Source: Nostoc edaphicum CCNP1411 (GTDB taxonomy: Bacteria; Cyanobacteriota; Cyanobacteriia; Cyanobacteriales; Nostocaceae). From it: DNA of 64,000 nucleotides. The position numbers and the translations under genes are program-made. Where the stretch lies: assembly GCF_014023275.1 (NCBI RefSeq), contig NZ_CP054698.1, positions 5,293,001 to 5,357,000 of the forward strand. The letters are read 5' to 3'. Positions 9,607 through 17,860 of the stretch are shown piece by piece. Positions within the stretch are counted from its first letter, which is position 1. The number at the start of each line of letters is the position of its first letter. A model generated the notes under the pieces. That model made no database searches. It was not told the DNA's origin and saw only the letters and a list, made by a program, of their open reading frames with translations.

Positions 9607-9831
9607 ATGAGTAAAGAACCAGTCAAAGTAATATTATGGGAAGAAAATCAAAAAGATTTTCTCAAAAAGTTCTATGATCTCCAATTTACTCCCAGAGTAG
9701 GAGAGGAAGTTTACCTAAAAAAGGAGAAATGGAAAGTAACTAGAGTTGAGCATGATATCGAAATTAGTGAGATTAATGTCTACATGGAATTAATCAAAAA
9801 AGCCAAGCAGGATAAATCATCTAATTCATAA
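9607..9831 (+). CDS. Hypothetical protein, 74 aa
   Basis: Small charged protein with no membrane segment. The middle (FTPRVGEEVYLKKEKWKVTR) alternates like beta strands. An AAGG stands about 10 bases before the ATG. It follows the sigma-TPR gene by 165 bases on the same strand. No family recognised; I accept it as a gene because of the clean start and coding-like composition. Confidence 0.5.
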   Translation: MSKEPVKVILWEENQKDFLKKFYDLQFTPRVGEEVYLKKEKWKVTRVEHDIEISEINVYMELIKKAKQDKSSNS

Positions 9832-9852
9832 ATACAAGTAAATACACTCAAC

Positions 9853-9948
9853 TATAGCAATCCTATTTGATTTGTAAGAATTGCAGATCGCAGATCCCCG
9901 ACTTCTCGAAGAAGTTGGGGATCTTGTTTATGCACGTTTGATTCAGGT
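9853..9948. repeat. MITE-like element, family of 44706-44808 (decayed right end)
   Basis: TATAGCAATCCTATTTGATT begins this element and the centre is the palindrome GATCCCCGACTTCT / AGAAGTTGGGGATC. The copy at 44706-44808 shares both, with intact termini; here the right end has drifted. A 60-codon frame at 9881-10063 crosses it and is not credible as a gene. Confidence 0.7.
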
Positions 9949-10083
9949 TTTAAATTTTTATGGCGCGATGTCTACGACGGGCTACGCCTACGCACAACAA
10001 GAGTTGCGTCCAAGTGGTGACGATCGCGCTGTAACGATACACTATAAAAGTAAAGAAATGTAAATAAATTAAATTTTGCAACC

Positions 10084-11031
10084 GTGGAAAACATCACATT
10101 GGGGCAAAATGGCCCAGTTGTTAACCCCTTGTGCATCGGCACTTGGGCTTGGGGTGATAAACTATTTTGGAATTATGGCGATCGCTACGGCCCAGAACAG
10201 TTACAAGAAGCCTTTACCGCAGCCTTAGAAGCTGGTATTACCTTCTTTGATACTGCCGAAGTCTACGGAATGGGACTATCAGAGAAATTTTTAGGACAAT
10301 TTCTGCAACAGACACAACAACCTGTACAAATTGCCACAAAATTTGGCCCCCTACCGTGGCGATTTACAGGCCAATCCGTCTCTGATGCTTTAACAGCCAG
10401 CCTCAAACGCTTGCAATTAGAGCGAATCGCCCTGTATCAAGTGCATTGGCCTTTTGCCTTCTTTTTAAGTCAAGAAACTTTGATGAATGCCCTAGCGGAT
10501 GAAGTGAAGCGGGGCAGAATTGCCGCAGTCGGTGTGAGTAATTACTCAGCAGAGCAAATGCGAGACGCGCATCAAATATTGGCAGCCCGTGGAGTGCCTT
10601 TGGCTGTGAACCAAGTGCGTTATTCTTTACTCAGTCGCCAAGTTGAAAGCCAAGATATTATCACAACTGCGCGTGAGTTGGGTGTGACTATCTTGGCTTA
10701 TAGTCCTTTAGCACAGGGATTACTCACTGGAAAGTACAGCATTGATAGTACTGAAACCCCTACTGGTGCAAGGAAAATAGACCCGCGATTTAAGAAAGAA
10801 GGTCTGCAAAAAATTGCCCCAGTCATATCTTTACTACGCAATTTCGGAGAAAAATACGATCGCACCCCTGCTCAAGTTGCTCTCAACTGGTTAATTGCTC
10901 AGGGGAACGTTATTCCCATTGCTGGGGTGAAGACAGCCGAACACGTGCGGCAAAATGCTGGTGCTTTGGGCTGGAAATTGAACGACGATGAAATTGGGGA
11001 GTTAGAACAAGTTAGTCGTCCTTGGCTGTAG
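10084..11031 (+). CDS. Aldo/keto reductase
   Basis: The protein has 315 residues and a TIM-barrel oxidoreductase signature: FFDTAEVYG (Asp and Tyr of the catalytic tetrad, about 57-65), IATKFGPL (Lys, about 86) and YQVHWP (His, about 121). The C-terminus has the NADPH-binding IPIAGVKTAEHVRQN segment. The start is GTG at 10084 with MENITLGQNG-like sequence following, as usual for the family. It reduces aldehydes or ketones with NADPH; the physiological substrate is unknown. It is convergent with the RNA helicase gene to its right. Confidence 0.9.
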   Translation: MENITLGQNGPVVNPLCIGTWAWGDKLFWNYGDRYGPEQLQEAFTAALEAGITFFDTAEVYGMGLSEKFLGQFLQQTQQPVQIATKFGPLPWRFTGQSVSDALTASLKRLQLERIALYQVHWPFAFFLSQETLMNALADEVKRGRIAAVGVSNYSAEQMRDAHQILAARGVPLAVNQVRYSLLSRQVESQDIITTARELGVTILAYSPLAQGLLTGKYSIDSTETPTGARKIDPRFKKEGLQKIAPVISLLRNFGEKYDRTPAQVALNWLIAQGNVIPIAGVKTAEHVRQNAGALGWKLNDDEIGELEQVSRPWL

Positions 11032-11091
11032 TATTTTTGATTTGTCTAAAAAACAATACAGTTCAGAATGAGCAACAAAACCCTCATGTAG

Positions 11092-11111
11092 AGACGCGAT
11101 TTATCGCGTCT
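11092..11111. repeat. AGACGCGAT palindrome
   Basis: AGACGCGATTTATCGCGTCT is a 9-bp inverted repeat with a two-base centre. A related palindrome (AGACGCGATGAATCGCGTCT) is at 21296-21315 inside another element, so this is a dispersed repeat. Confidence 0.7.
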
Positions 11112-11246
11112 TCAAAGACCAATTACCTACACCAATAACCCTTAACCCAAGCGTATCGGTCTAAAAAAGCTAAAAAGTCAAGAGTATAAAGTCAAAATCT
11201 TAACTCCTGACTCTTAACTCTCAACTCTGCCAATTTTTAGATTTGG

Positions 11247-11290
11247 AATTTTGGATTTTGGATTGAAGAAAAAATCTAAAATCCAAAATT
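11247..11290. terminator. Hairpin between convergent genes
   Basis: AATTTTGGATTTT at 11247-11259 is exactly inverted at 11278-11290. It lies between the convergent aldo/keto reductase and helicase genes and is AT-rich. It may serve as a bidirectional transcription end or be just a dispersed AATTTTGGATT repeat. Confidence 0.4.
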
Positions 11291-11330
11291 GATTAACTGT
11301 TGACTAAGAAGCTGATTCCCTAGCTGTAGG

Positions 11331-12842
11331 TTAACCTAGCTTTTTACTAGGGGATGCAGAAGATTCACGACCACTTCCACTTGTCCGCAGTTTGGGCTTG
11401 GGTGAAGAATGTCTTTCTTCATCTCCATTGCTGCTATCTGATTTCCACGCAGCACGGGGGCGATCGCTGGAAGATTCACGACGCTTACCAAGTCTGGGTT
11501 TGGGAGCAGAAGACTCTTCTTGGGGAATTTCCACGTCTGAACTCAACCAAGCAGGACGAGTTTGATCGTAAGCAATTTGCAATGCTGCGGCAGCGATCGC
11601 TTGAGCATCGTATTCTTCAATCAGTTCGCTGACAATTGGCAAGAATGAAGCCAAACGCTCACCTGTCAAGGCTTCTCGCACTAGTTCTTGCAATTTCAGA
11701 ATGTGTTTTGCTTCAATCTGGGCGCGTGTGGGAATTGTCAGCACTTGCCAACTTTGGCGGTTATGACGTTCAAATGTTTGCTGTTTGCGGCGCTCAAATG
11801 GTTGTACTAAAGAAATTGCTGTTCCTTCTTTACCAGCACGACCAGTACGACCAATGCGGTGGACGTAGGTTTCTACGCTGTCGGGTAAGTCGTAGTTGAT
11901 CACATGGGAAAGTTGATCGACATCTAACCCCCGTGCTGCAATGTCAGTTGCTACCACCCAGCGGACTTGACGGTTGCGGAATCTAATTAATAACCGTTCC
12001 CGTGCTTGTTGGGACAAGTCACCGTGGTATTCATCGACACTATGACCAGCCCCTTGTAACTGACTGGTGAGTTCTGCGGCTGTGCGTCTGGTGCGGACAA
12101 AGATTAAAGCTGTTTCTGGATCTTCCATTTCCAGAATTGGTTGTAAAGCTTTGGCTTTTGTCCAGTGGCGGGGGATCAAATAAGCTACTTGATTAATCTT
12201 GTTGGGAGCGGCTTTTGGCTGCTCAACTGTGACAGTTGCAGGCGATCGCAAGAACTTATTCACCAACATCCGAATCGAGGGTGGCATTGTTGCCGAGAAT
12301 AAAGCTGTTTGGCGATCTACGGGCGCTTGCGAGAGGATTTTGATCACATCGTCGATAAAGCCCATGCTCAACATTTCATCGGCTTCATCCAACACAAACC
12401 ACTTCACTTGATCGAGCTTTAAACAACCGCGATCGAGCAAATCGATCACCCGTCCTGGAGTACCCACGACCATGTGAACGCCACGTTTGAGTTGTAACAT
12501 TTGGCGGTCAATTGATTGACCACCGTAGATTGCTAACACCCGCAATCCTTCATTACCGATGAATTGTGCGATCGCATCGTGAACTTGCATCGCTAATTCA
12601 CGAGTTGGTGTTAAAACTATGGCTTGCACGGCTCTTTGATTAATATCCAGCCGCTCTAAAATTGGCAGTGAAAATGCTGCCGTTTTGCCTGTTCCAGTTT
12701 GAGATTGACCTACTACATCACGACCACTCAGCAATTGGGGAATTGCTTGGACTTGAATGTTAGTGGGTTCGGTAAAACCGATTTTTTCTAGTTGTTCGAC
12801 ACGTTCTTGGGAAATGCCTAGTTCTTGGAATGAAAGAGTCAT
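11331..12842 (-). CDS. DEAD-box ATP-dependent RNA helicase
   Basis: About 503 residues from the ATG at 12842, which has an excellent ribosome binding site (AGGAG five bases before); an in-frame ATG at 12884 lies upstream of that site and is less likely. Motifs: Q motif, SQTGTGKTAAF (I), PTRELA (Ia), DEAD (II), SATMP (III), and HRIGRTGRAG (VI). The C-terminus is a basic/serine-rich tail (about 420-503), as in the cyanobacterial cold- and redox-induced Crh helicases. It unwinds RNA duplexes in ribosome assembly or mRNA turnover. I cannot assign it to a specific Crh type. Confidence 0.92.
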   Translation of the reverse strand: MTLSFQELGISQERVEQLEKIGFTEPTNIQVQAIPQLLSGRDVVGQSQTGTGKTAAFSLPILERLDINQRAVQAIVLTPTRELAMQVHDAIAQFIGNEGLRVLAIYGGQSIDRQMLQLKRGVHMVVGTPGRVIDLLDRGCLKLDQVKWFVLDEADEMLSMGFIDDVIKILSQAPVDRQTALFSATMPPSIRMLVNKFLRSPATVTVEQPKAAPNKINQVAYLIPRHWTKAKALQPILEMEDPETALIFVRTRRTAAELTSQLQGAGHSVDEYHGDLSQQARERLLIRFRNRQVRWVVATDIAARGLDVDQLSHVINYDLPDSVETYVHRIGRTGRAGKEGTAISLVQPFERRKQQTFERHNRQSWQVLTIPTRAQIEAKHILKLQELVREALTGERLASFLPIVSELIEEYDAQAIAAAALQIAYDQTRPAWLSSDVEIPQEESSAPKPRLGKRRESSSDRPRAAWKSDSSNGDEERHSSPKPKLRTSGSGRESSASPSKKLG

Positions 12843-12876
12843 TAATTCTCCTAAATTTTTTGTAAGTATTTTTGGA

Positions 12877-12928
12877 TTAGTCATTTAGTCATTAGTCATT
12901 TAGTCATTAGTCATTAGTCATTAGTTAT
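12877..12928. repeat. STRR heptamer repeats (TTAGTCA type)
   Basis: About seven consecutive ATTAGTC/ATTTAGTC units lie directly upstream of the helicase gene, within its leader region. Confidence 0.8.
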
Positions 12929-13115
12929 TGGCTAGTTAGTCAGCCAAGGGCGATAGCGGAGCCTCAACTCTTAGAGAGGCTATGTCAACAAGTCCGCCAG
13001 CGTTTTAGGTAAACCCTCATGAAAACTGCCATTAATGCAGTATTGACCTTAGGATAAGGATGAATATATAAGGGTCATTTAACAAATGGACTTTGGACAA
13101 AAGACAAAGGACAAT

Positions 13116-14435
13116 TTAGTTATTGACTACTTGACCATAGAGGTCGTATGTATCAGCGTGGTGAATCGCTATTGGCACGATGGTTCCTAATTTTGCCTGG
13201 CCTTTGACATATACCAGACCATCAACCTCTGGGGAAAATCTACCTGAACGACCGATTAATTCACCACTTTCAGGATTTTCTTGCTCAATCAGGACATCGA
13301 CGATTTTGCCTACTTCCTGTTGATTTTTCTTTTGAGAAATCGGTTGCTGGAGTTCCATCAGTTGGTATCGGCGATCGTCCATCACTTCTTGGGGCAAGTG
13401 ATTTGGTAGTTTGTAAGCTGGGGTTCCTTCCTCAGAGGAAAAGGTGAAGACACCAACATGATCAAATTCATGCCGCTGAACGAACTCTAGTAGATGCTCA
13501 AAATGCTCGCTTGTTTCTCCTGGGAAACCAACAATAAATGTTGTCCGCATTACGGCTGTTGGTAGCGCCGTTCTAATGCGATCTATAATCCCATCATTTA
13601 CGCGTCCTTGCCAAGGACGATTCATGGCGCGGAGAACATCTGGATGGGAATGCTGCAAGGGCAAATCCAGGTAAGGCAAGACGTTGGGTGTTTCTTGAAT
13701 CGCCGCAATCACATCTGGGGTTAGTCCCGTGGGATAAGCATAGTGCATTCTGATCCACGGTATATCTACTTTCCCCAAAGCGCGAAGTAATTCCGCTAAT
13801 TTTGGCTGGCCGTAAATATCTAGACCGTAATTAGTGGTGATTTGGGAAATTAGAATAATTTCCTTTACCCCTTGACTAACTAACTGCTCCGCTTCGGCGA
13901 CGATAGATTCTATAGTACGCGATCGCTGGTTCCCTCGAAGATGAGGAATGATACAAAATGCACAACGATAATCACATCCTTCTGCAACCCGTAGATAAGC
14001 TACGCCCTCGGTTGTAGTACGATAGCGCGGTGTAGTCTCGTCGGCAATGTAGGTTGGCTCAATACTAACCTGTTTGACCCGCTCGCCAAGTTCAACACGC
14101 TCAATTACATTTACAATTTTGTGATAATCGCCAGTGCCGACAACGGCGACTGCTTCGGGTAACTCTTCCAAAAGTTGTTCTTGGAAGTGTTGCGCCATAC
14201 AGCCAGTGATTACGATCTTTTTATTTGCCTCTGCCAGTTCTACCAAAGTTCTGACAGATTCTTGCCGGGCCGCTTCAATAAAACTACAGGTATTAACTAT
14301 AACGTAATCGGCTAACTCTTCATTTGTATCTACACCGTAGCCTGCTTCTACGAGCATTCCCAGCATGTGTTCTGTATCAATCCGATTTTTCTCGCAGCCC
14401 AAGTGAGAAATGGCAATTGTTGGCTTATCACCCAT
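13116..14435 (-). CDS. rimO: Ribosomal protein S12 methylthiotransferase RimO
   Basis: This 439-residue radical SAM enzyme adds a methylthio group to an aspartate of ribosomal protein S12. An N-terminal UPF0004 domain supplies three cysteines ([22 protein letters not shown]) for an auxiliary cluster. The radical SAM motif is [15 protein letters not shown] around residues 152-166, and a TRAM domain ends the protein (from about 370). RimO rather than MiaB is indicated by the H-L-G-C-x-K-N start and [12 protein letters not shown]. Alone on its strand; the upstream gap is long. Confidence 0.95.
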   Translation of the reverse strand: MGDKPTIAISHLGCEKNRIDTEHMLGMLVEAGYGVDTNEELADYVIVNTCSFIEAARQESVRTLVELAEANKKIVITGCMAQHFQEQLLEELPEAVAVVGTGDYHKIVNVIERVELGERVKQVSIEPTYIADETTPRYRTTTEGVAYLRVAEGCDYRCAFCIIPHLRGNQRSRTIESIVAEAEQLVSQGVKEIILISQITTNYGLDIYGQPKLAELLRALGKVDIPWIRMHYAYPTGLTPDVIAAIQETPNVLPYLDLPLQHSHPDVLRAMNRPWQGRVNDGIIDRIRTALPTAVMRTTFIVGFPGETSEHFEHLLEFVQRHEFDHVGVFTFSSEEGTPAYKLPNHLPQEVMDDRRYQLMELQQPISQKKNQQEVGKIVDVLIEQENPESGELIGRSGRFSPEVDGLVYVKGQAKLGTIVPIAIHHADTYDLYGQVVNN

Positions 14436-15193
14436 ATTTTGAAAATATCTTCATTTTTTTCTTCTTGTAGTCAAACATTGCAGCGCTAATTTCGCTTTTT
14501 TCTATCACTATCCTTCAGATAACAGTATGCAGTAGATTTCCACTGTCAGTAATTGTCCGTGGACTTATGACCCTATCAATAAATAAAAATAGAGGCCATG
14601 TTATGATATTTTTATCAATCTGTTCCCCAGGGTAAATTGAAGTGTCTTTGGGTACATTTGACACTTGTAATCTTTTTTAACAATTCGCCTATTGGTATTT
14701 TACATTACCACAGCGTGTGCGTTGTTAATCTACCCATCGGGAAGCCGCCCAAAGGGCTTGTTGTGAGAAGTCGCTACCCTCAGGGAAATCGACGAAAGCG
14801 ACTACGCCTATAAAGCAGTAATGCTACCCTGGCGATTGGCAAGTCCTACGACAATGCGCGGACAAGACGCCTAAACCACGGAAAGCTGCCTTGCGTCTAG
14901 TGAGTGGCAAACTCCTCTTGTAGCCAGGTTTTATCTTAACATATCTTATGGGAGGTTTCACGCCAATTTCCATCTTAGGAAGGAGGCAGTAAACCGACTA
15001 TCATAAAACACATTTGACTAGTTAATGAAAAGTCAAGAGTCAAGGGTCAAGAGGAGCCAGTCACGTGCGGGGTTTTCCCCGTTGAAGAGCCACCTCCCTA
15101 TAGAGATTTTCTCTGTTCAGGGGAGTGGTGTTGAACTGGCGTTCAATAGTCAAAAAATTCTGGACTCTGGACTCCGCGAGGCGGATTAAAGAC
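14436..15193. other. Long gap between divergent rimO and btpA genes
   Basis: About 760 bases without a credible coding frame. The part 14740-14940 is more GC-rich than its surroundings and contains several short complementary stretches (for example GAAGTCGCTACC / GAAAGCGACTACG). It might be a dispersed cyanobacterial repeat or an untranslated RNA; I cannot place it in a known RNA family. Closer to btpA there is a small GC-rich hairpin, GCGGGGTTTTCCCCGT at 15068-15083. Confidence 0.35.
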
Positions 15194-16042
15194 GTGGACT
15201 TATATCAGATATTTAAAACTCGCTCACCAATTATTGGCGTGGTTCACCTGCTACCACTGCCTACCTCACCCCGTTGGGGAGGTAGTTTAAAAGCGGTGAT
15301 TGATCGTGCCGAACAAGAAGCCGCAGCCTTAGCAAGTGGAGGGGTTGACGGGCTGATTGTCGAGAATTTTTTCGATGCGCCGTTTACCAAAAACCAAGTC
15401 GATCCAGTGGTTGTGAGTGCCATGACCATTGTGGTGCAGCGAATACAGAATTTGGTGACTTTGCCTATAGGCTTAAATGTTTTGCGAAACGATGGCAAAA
15501 GTGCAATGGCGATCGCTAGCTGTGTGCAAGCGCAATTTATCCGCGTCAACGTCCTCACAGGGGTGATGGCAACCGACCAAGGATTAATTGAGGGAGAAGC
15601 CCATCAGTTACTCCGTTATCGACGGGAGTTAGGTTCTGATGTTAAAATCCTGGCCGATGTGTTGGTGAAACACGCCCGTCCTTTGAGTTCTCCAAATCTC
15701 ACAGTCGCCGTGAAAGACACCATTGAAAGGGGTTTAGCAGACGCAGTGATTTTATCTGGTTGGGCTACTGGTAGTCCTCCTAACTTAGAAGATTTGGAAC
15801 TAGCTTGTGGCGCAGCAAATGGTACACCAGTGTTCATCGGTAGCGGGGCCAATTGGGAAAATATTGATACATTGATGCAGGCAGCAGATGGCGTAATAGT
15901 TTCCAGTTCCCTGAAACGTCATGGACGTATAGAGCAACCAATTGACCCTATTCGCGTCAGTCAATTTGTGGAAGCTGCCCGTCGCAATTGGAACTCCAAA
16001 GGTGAAAGCAAATCAGCAGAACAAGTGAAGTTACATTCTTAA
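15194..16042 (+). CDS. btpA: BtpA family photosystem I biogenesis protein
   Basis: About 282 residues from the GTG at 15194 (VDLYQIFKTRSPIIGVVHL); a longer frame opens with GTG at 15125, but its first 23 codons look like intergenic sequence. The TIM-barrel-like BtpA family is marked by GVVHLLPLPTSPRWGG near the N-terminus, DGLIVENFFDAPF, and late DAVILSGWATG and VFIGSGANWEN. In Synechocystis BtpA is an extrinsic thylakoid protein required to stabilise the PSI reaction centre; outside cyanobacteria relatives occur in non-photosynthetic contexts. Length is normal. Confidence 0.88.
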   Translation: MDLYQIFKTRSPIIGVVHLLPLPTSPRWGGSLKAVIDRAEQEAAALASGGVDGLIVENFFDAPFTKNQVDPVVVSAMTIVVQRIQNLVTLPIGLNVLRNDGKSAMAIASCVQAQFIRVNVLTGVMATDQGLIEGEAHQLLRYRRELGSDVKILADVLVKHARPLSSPNLTVAVKDTIERGLADAVILSGWATGSPPNLEDLELACGAANGTPVFIGSGANWENIDTLMQAADGVIVSSSLKRHGRIEQPIDPIRVSQFVEAARRNWNSKGESKSAEQVKLHS

Positions 16043-16175
16043 TTGGGGCATGGGGCATGGGGAATGGGGCATGGGAAGAAATAATTATAATGCCCAATGA
16101 CGGCAGTTGCTCCACTTGGGGAGACCCCAAGACCGCACTGCCTCCCCAATGCCCAATGCCCAATGCCCATTAACC
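16043..16175. repeat. STRR repeats flanking a short unique spacer
   Basis: GGGGCAT/GGGGAAT units at about 16045-16074 and CCCAATG units at about 16145-16170 are oriented oppositely and could pair into a large hairpin between btpA and the VKOR gene. Confidence 0.75.
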
Positions 16176-16186
16176 AATAACAATTT

Positions 16187-17170
16187 ATGATTCGCCGTCG
16201 TTCTACTCCTTGGATTCATAAATGGTCACGTCCATTGATTGCCGCGATCGCTGGATGTGGTGCCCTGATCACAGGTTATCTCACCATAGAAAAGTTAACC
16301 GGAGGCAGTGCCGCTTGTGTGGCAGAAGCTGGTGCTAAGGGCTGTAATGATGTACTTTCCAGTCCTTGGGCAACGGTTTTTGGTCAGCCGTTAGCTTTGT
16401 TTGGATTTTTGGCATACATCAGTATGGTGGTATTGGCTTTGGCTCCCTTCACATTCAAATCAGGGGAAAACAATAGCCGCAAACAATTGGAAAATTGGAC
16501 ATGGTGGTTGCTGCTGGTGGGTGCGATCGCGATGTCTGTCTTTAGCGGCTATTTAATGTACGTGCTGGCATCTCAAATCAAAGCTATTTGTCCTTACTGT
16601 ATCGGTTCAGCTTTGTTCTCTGTGAGTCTTTTGGTACTGACAATTATCGGTCGGACTTGGGAGGATATTGGACAAATCTTATTTACCGCTCTGATTGTCG
16701 GGATGGTGACACTGATTGGTACTTTAGGTGTCTACGCTGGTGTGAATCAATCACAGGTTACACCTGGAACTCCTGGACAACCTGTAAAAATTTCCTTTAC
16801 TCCCAATGTAAAACCTAACCCAGCATTTGGTTGGGAAATTACCACTACTTCTGGTGAAGCAGAAATAGCCTTAGCACGCCATCTAGCGCAAGTAGGTGCG
16901 AAGCAATACAGTGCTTACTGGTGTCCTCACTGTCATGAACAAAAGCTGCTTTTTGGTAAAGAAGCTGAGGAAATAGTCAACAATGATATCAAGGTAGAGT
17001 GCGCTGCCGATGGACTCAAAGCTCAACCAGAACTTTGTCAAGCCGCAAAAATTGAAGGCTTTCCCACTTGGATTATCAATGGTAAAAGCTATAGCGGAGT
17101 TCAAAACTTAGAGGAACTAGCGAAAGTTTCTGCCTACACAGGGCCTCGTAACTTCAAGTATTTCAAATAA
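16187..17170 (+). CDS. Vitamin K epoxide reductase-thioredoxin fusion
   Basis: The protein has 327 residues. The N-terminal VKOR domain has four to five membrane helices, a loop cysteine pair (near residues 44 and 53, CVAEAGAKGC) and a membrane-embedded CPYC (about 135-138). A linker then leads to a thioredoxin/DsbA-like domain with YWCPHCHEQ near 243-251 and a second cysteine pair later. Such fusions oxidise cysteines of lumenal or periplasmic proteins and pass electrons to quinone; the Synechocystis homologue supports PSII assembly and light tolerance. A clear Rho-independent terminator follows. Confidence 0.93.
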   Translation: MIRRRSTPWIHKWSRPLIAAIAGCGALITGYLTIEKLTGGSAACVAEAGAKGCNDVLSSPWATVFGQPLALFGFLAYISMVVLALAPFTFKSGENNSRKQLENWTWWLLLVGAIAMSVFSGYLMYVLASQIKAICPYCIGSALFSVSLLVLTIIGRTWEDIGQILFTALIVGMVTLIGTLGVYAGVNQSQVTPGTPGQPVKISFTPNVKPNPAFGWEITTTSGEAEIALARHLAQVGAKQYSAYWCPHCHEQKLLFGKEAEEIVNNDIKVECAADGLKAQPELCQAAKIEGFPTWIINGKSYSGVQNLEELAKVSAYTGPRNFKYFK

Positions 17171-17256
17171 TTGACTTGAAGAGACTTCATCTGCGGCTTT
17201 CAATCCATTAGGAAGCCTACACCAAGCTAGCTGTACGGTGTAGTTTACATCTAATA

Positions 17257-17302
17257 GTCAACTGGATGAATACAGCAAAGTCTGTTTCCAGTTGGCTTTT
17301 TT
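17257..17302 (+). terminator. Rho-independent terminator after VKOR gene
   Basis: GTCAACTGGA at 17257-17266 pairs with TCCAGTTGGC at 17287-17296 (one wobble), followed by TTTTTTGTTTTT. It lies 87 bases after the VKOR stop codon. Confidence 0.75.
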
Positions 17303-17504
17303 GTTTTTGGTAATAGTTCATTCATACTTCTTTCCTCCATGCCTTCTGCCTCCTGCCTTCTCTGATAATAAGTTTTGTCCAATACCCAATTATCAATTTT
17401 CCTACGGCTTTTATTTGCAAACACCTGACGCTAAAGGAAATTAATCAAGTATATTTACTTTAAGATAATGTATACTTTAATTTCTTTTTACAGCACTTAG
17501 GAGC

Positions 17505-17545
17505 CACCTTGGGATGTAATCATGTCAGCGCCGAACCCAAAGGTG
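17505..17545 (+). other. Possible structured RNA upstream of GGDEF gene
   Basis: CACCTTGGG (17505-17513) pairs with CCCAAAGGTG (17536-17545, one bulge) around a 22-base loop, in an otherwise gene-free gap 17303-17860. A short frame at 17655-17837 has no coding character. No known riboswitch matches; it may be a leader or a small RNA. Confidence 0.3.
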
Positions 17546-17860
17546 TGTCTGTTGGGAGTTACCATAATTCTCAGTAAAATACCTAATTGATCACAAATGT
17601 GCAATTTTAATTGAGTAAGCTTAACCAGACAAGGTTTTCGGCATTTATTAATCTGTGCTGATCGCCACAAAATTCTCAGTTGCCGTTTGGTCAGATAATT
17701 GGCCTCAATGTATGCTATTACATCACAAATACTACGATGTCTTAAATAACCTTGCTGAGTTGAAAAAACTCTTAGAAACTCTATTTAGCTCCTCTTTGAG
17801 CTATGTTAGTCCGATAGTTAATAGCTATAGGAGATAGAGAATATTTCTGCCTACTAGGTA

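Noticed and set aside
9881..10063. 60-codon frame before the aldo/keto reductase
   Set aside because: It is formed by the MITE palindrome and a common Nostoc repeat; no protein-like features.
14740..14940. tmRNA, RNase P or SRP RNA
   Set aside because: None of the conserved cores of these RNAs could be found; left as an unexplained GC-richer stretch.
17655..17837. 60-codon frame upstream of the GGDEF gene
   Set aside because: No ribosome binding site or recognisable sequence; compatible with chance in AT-rich DNA.
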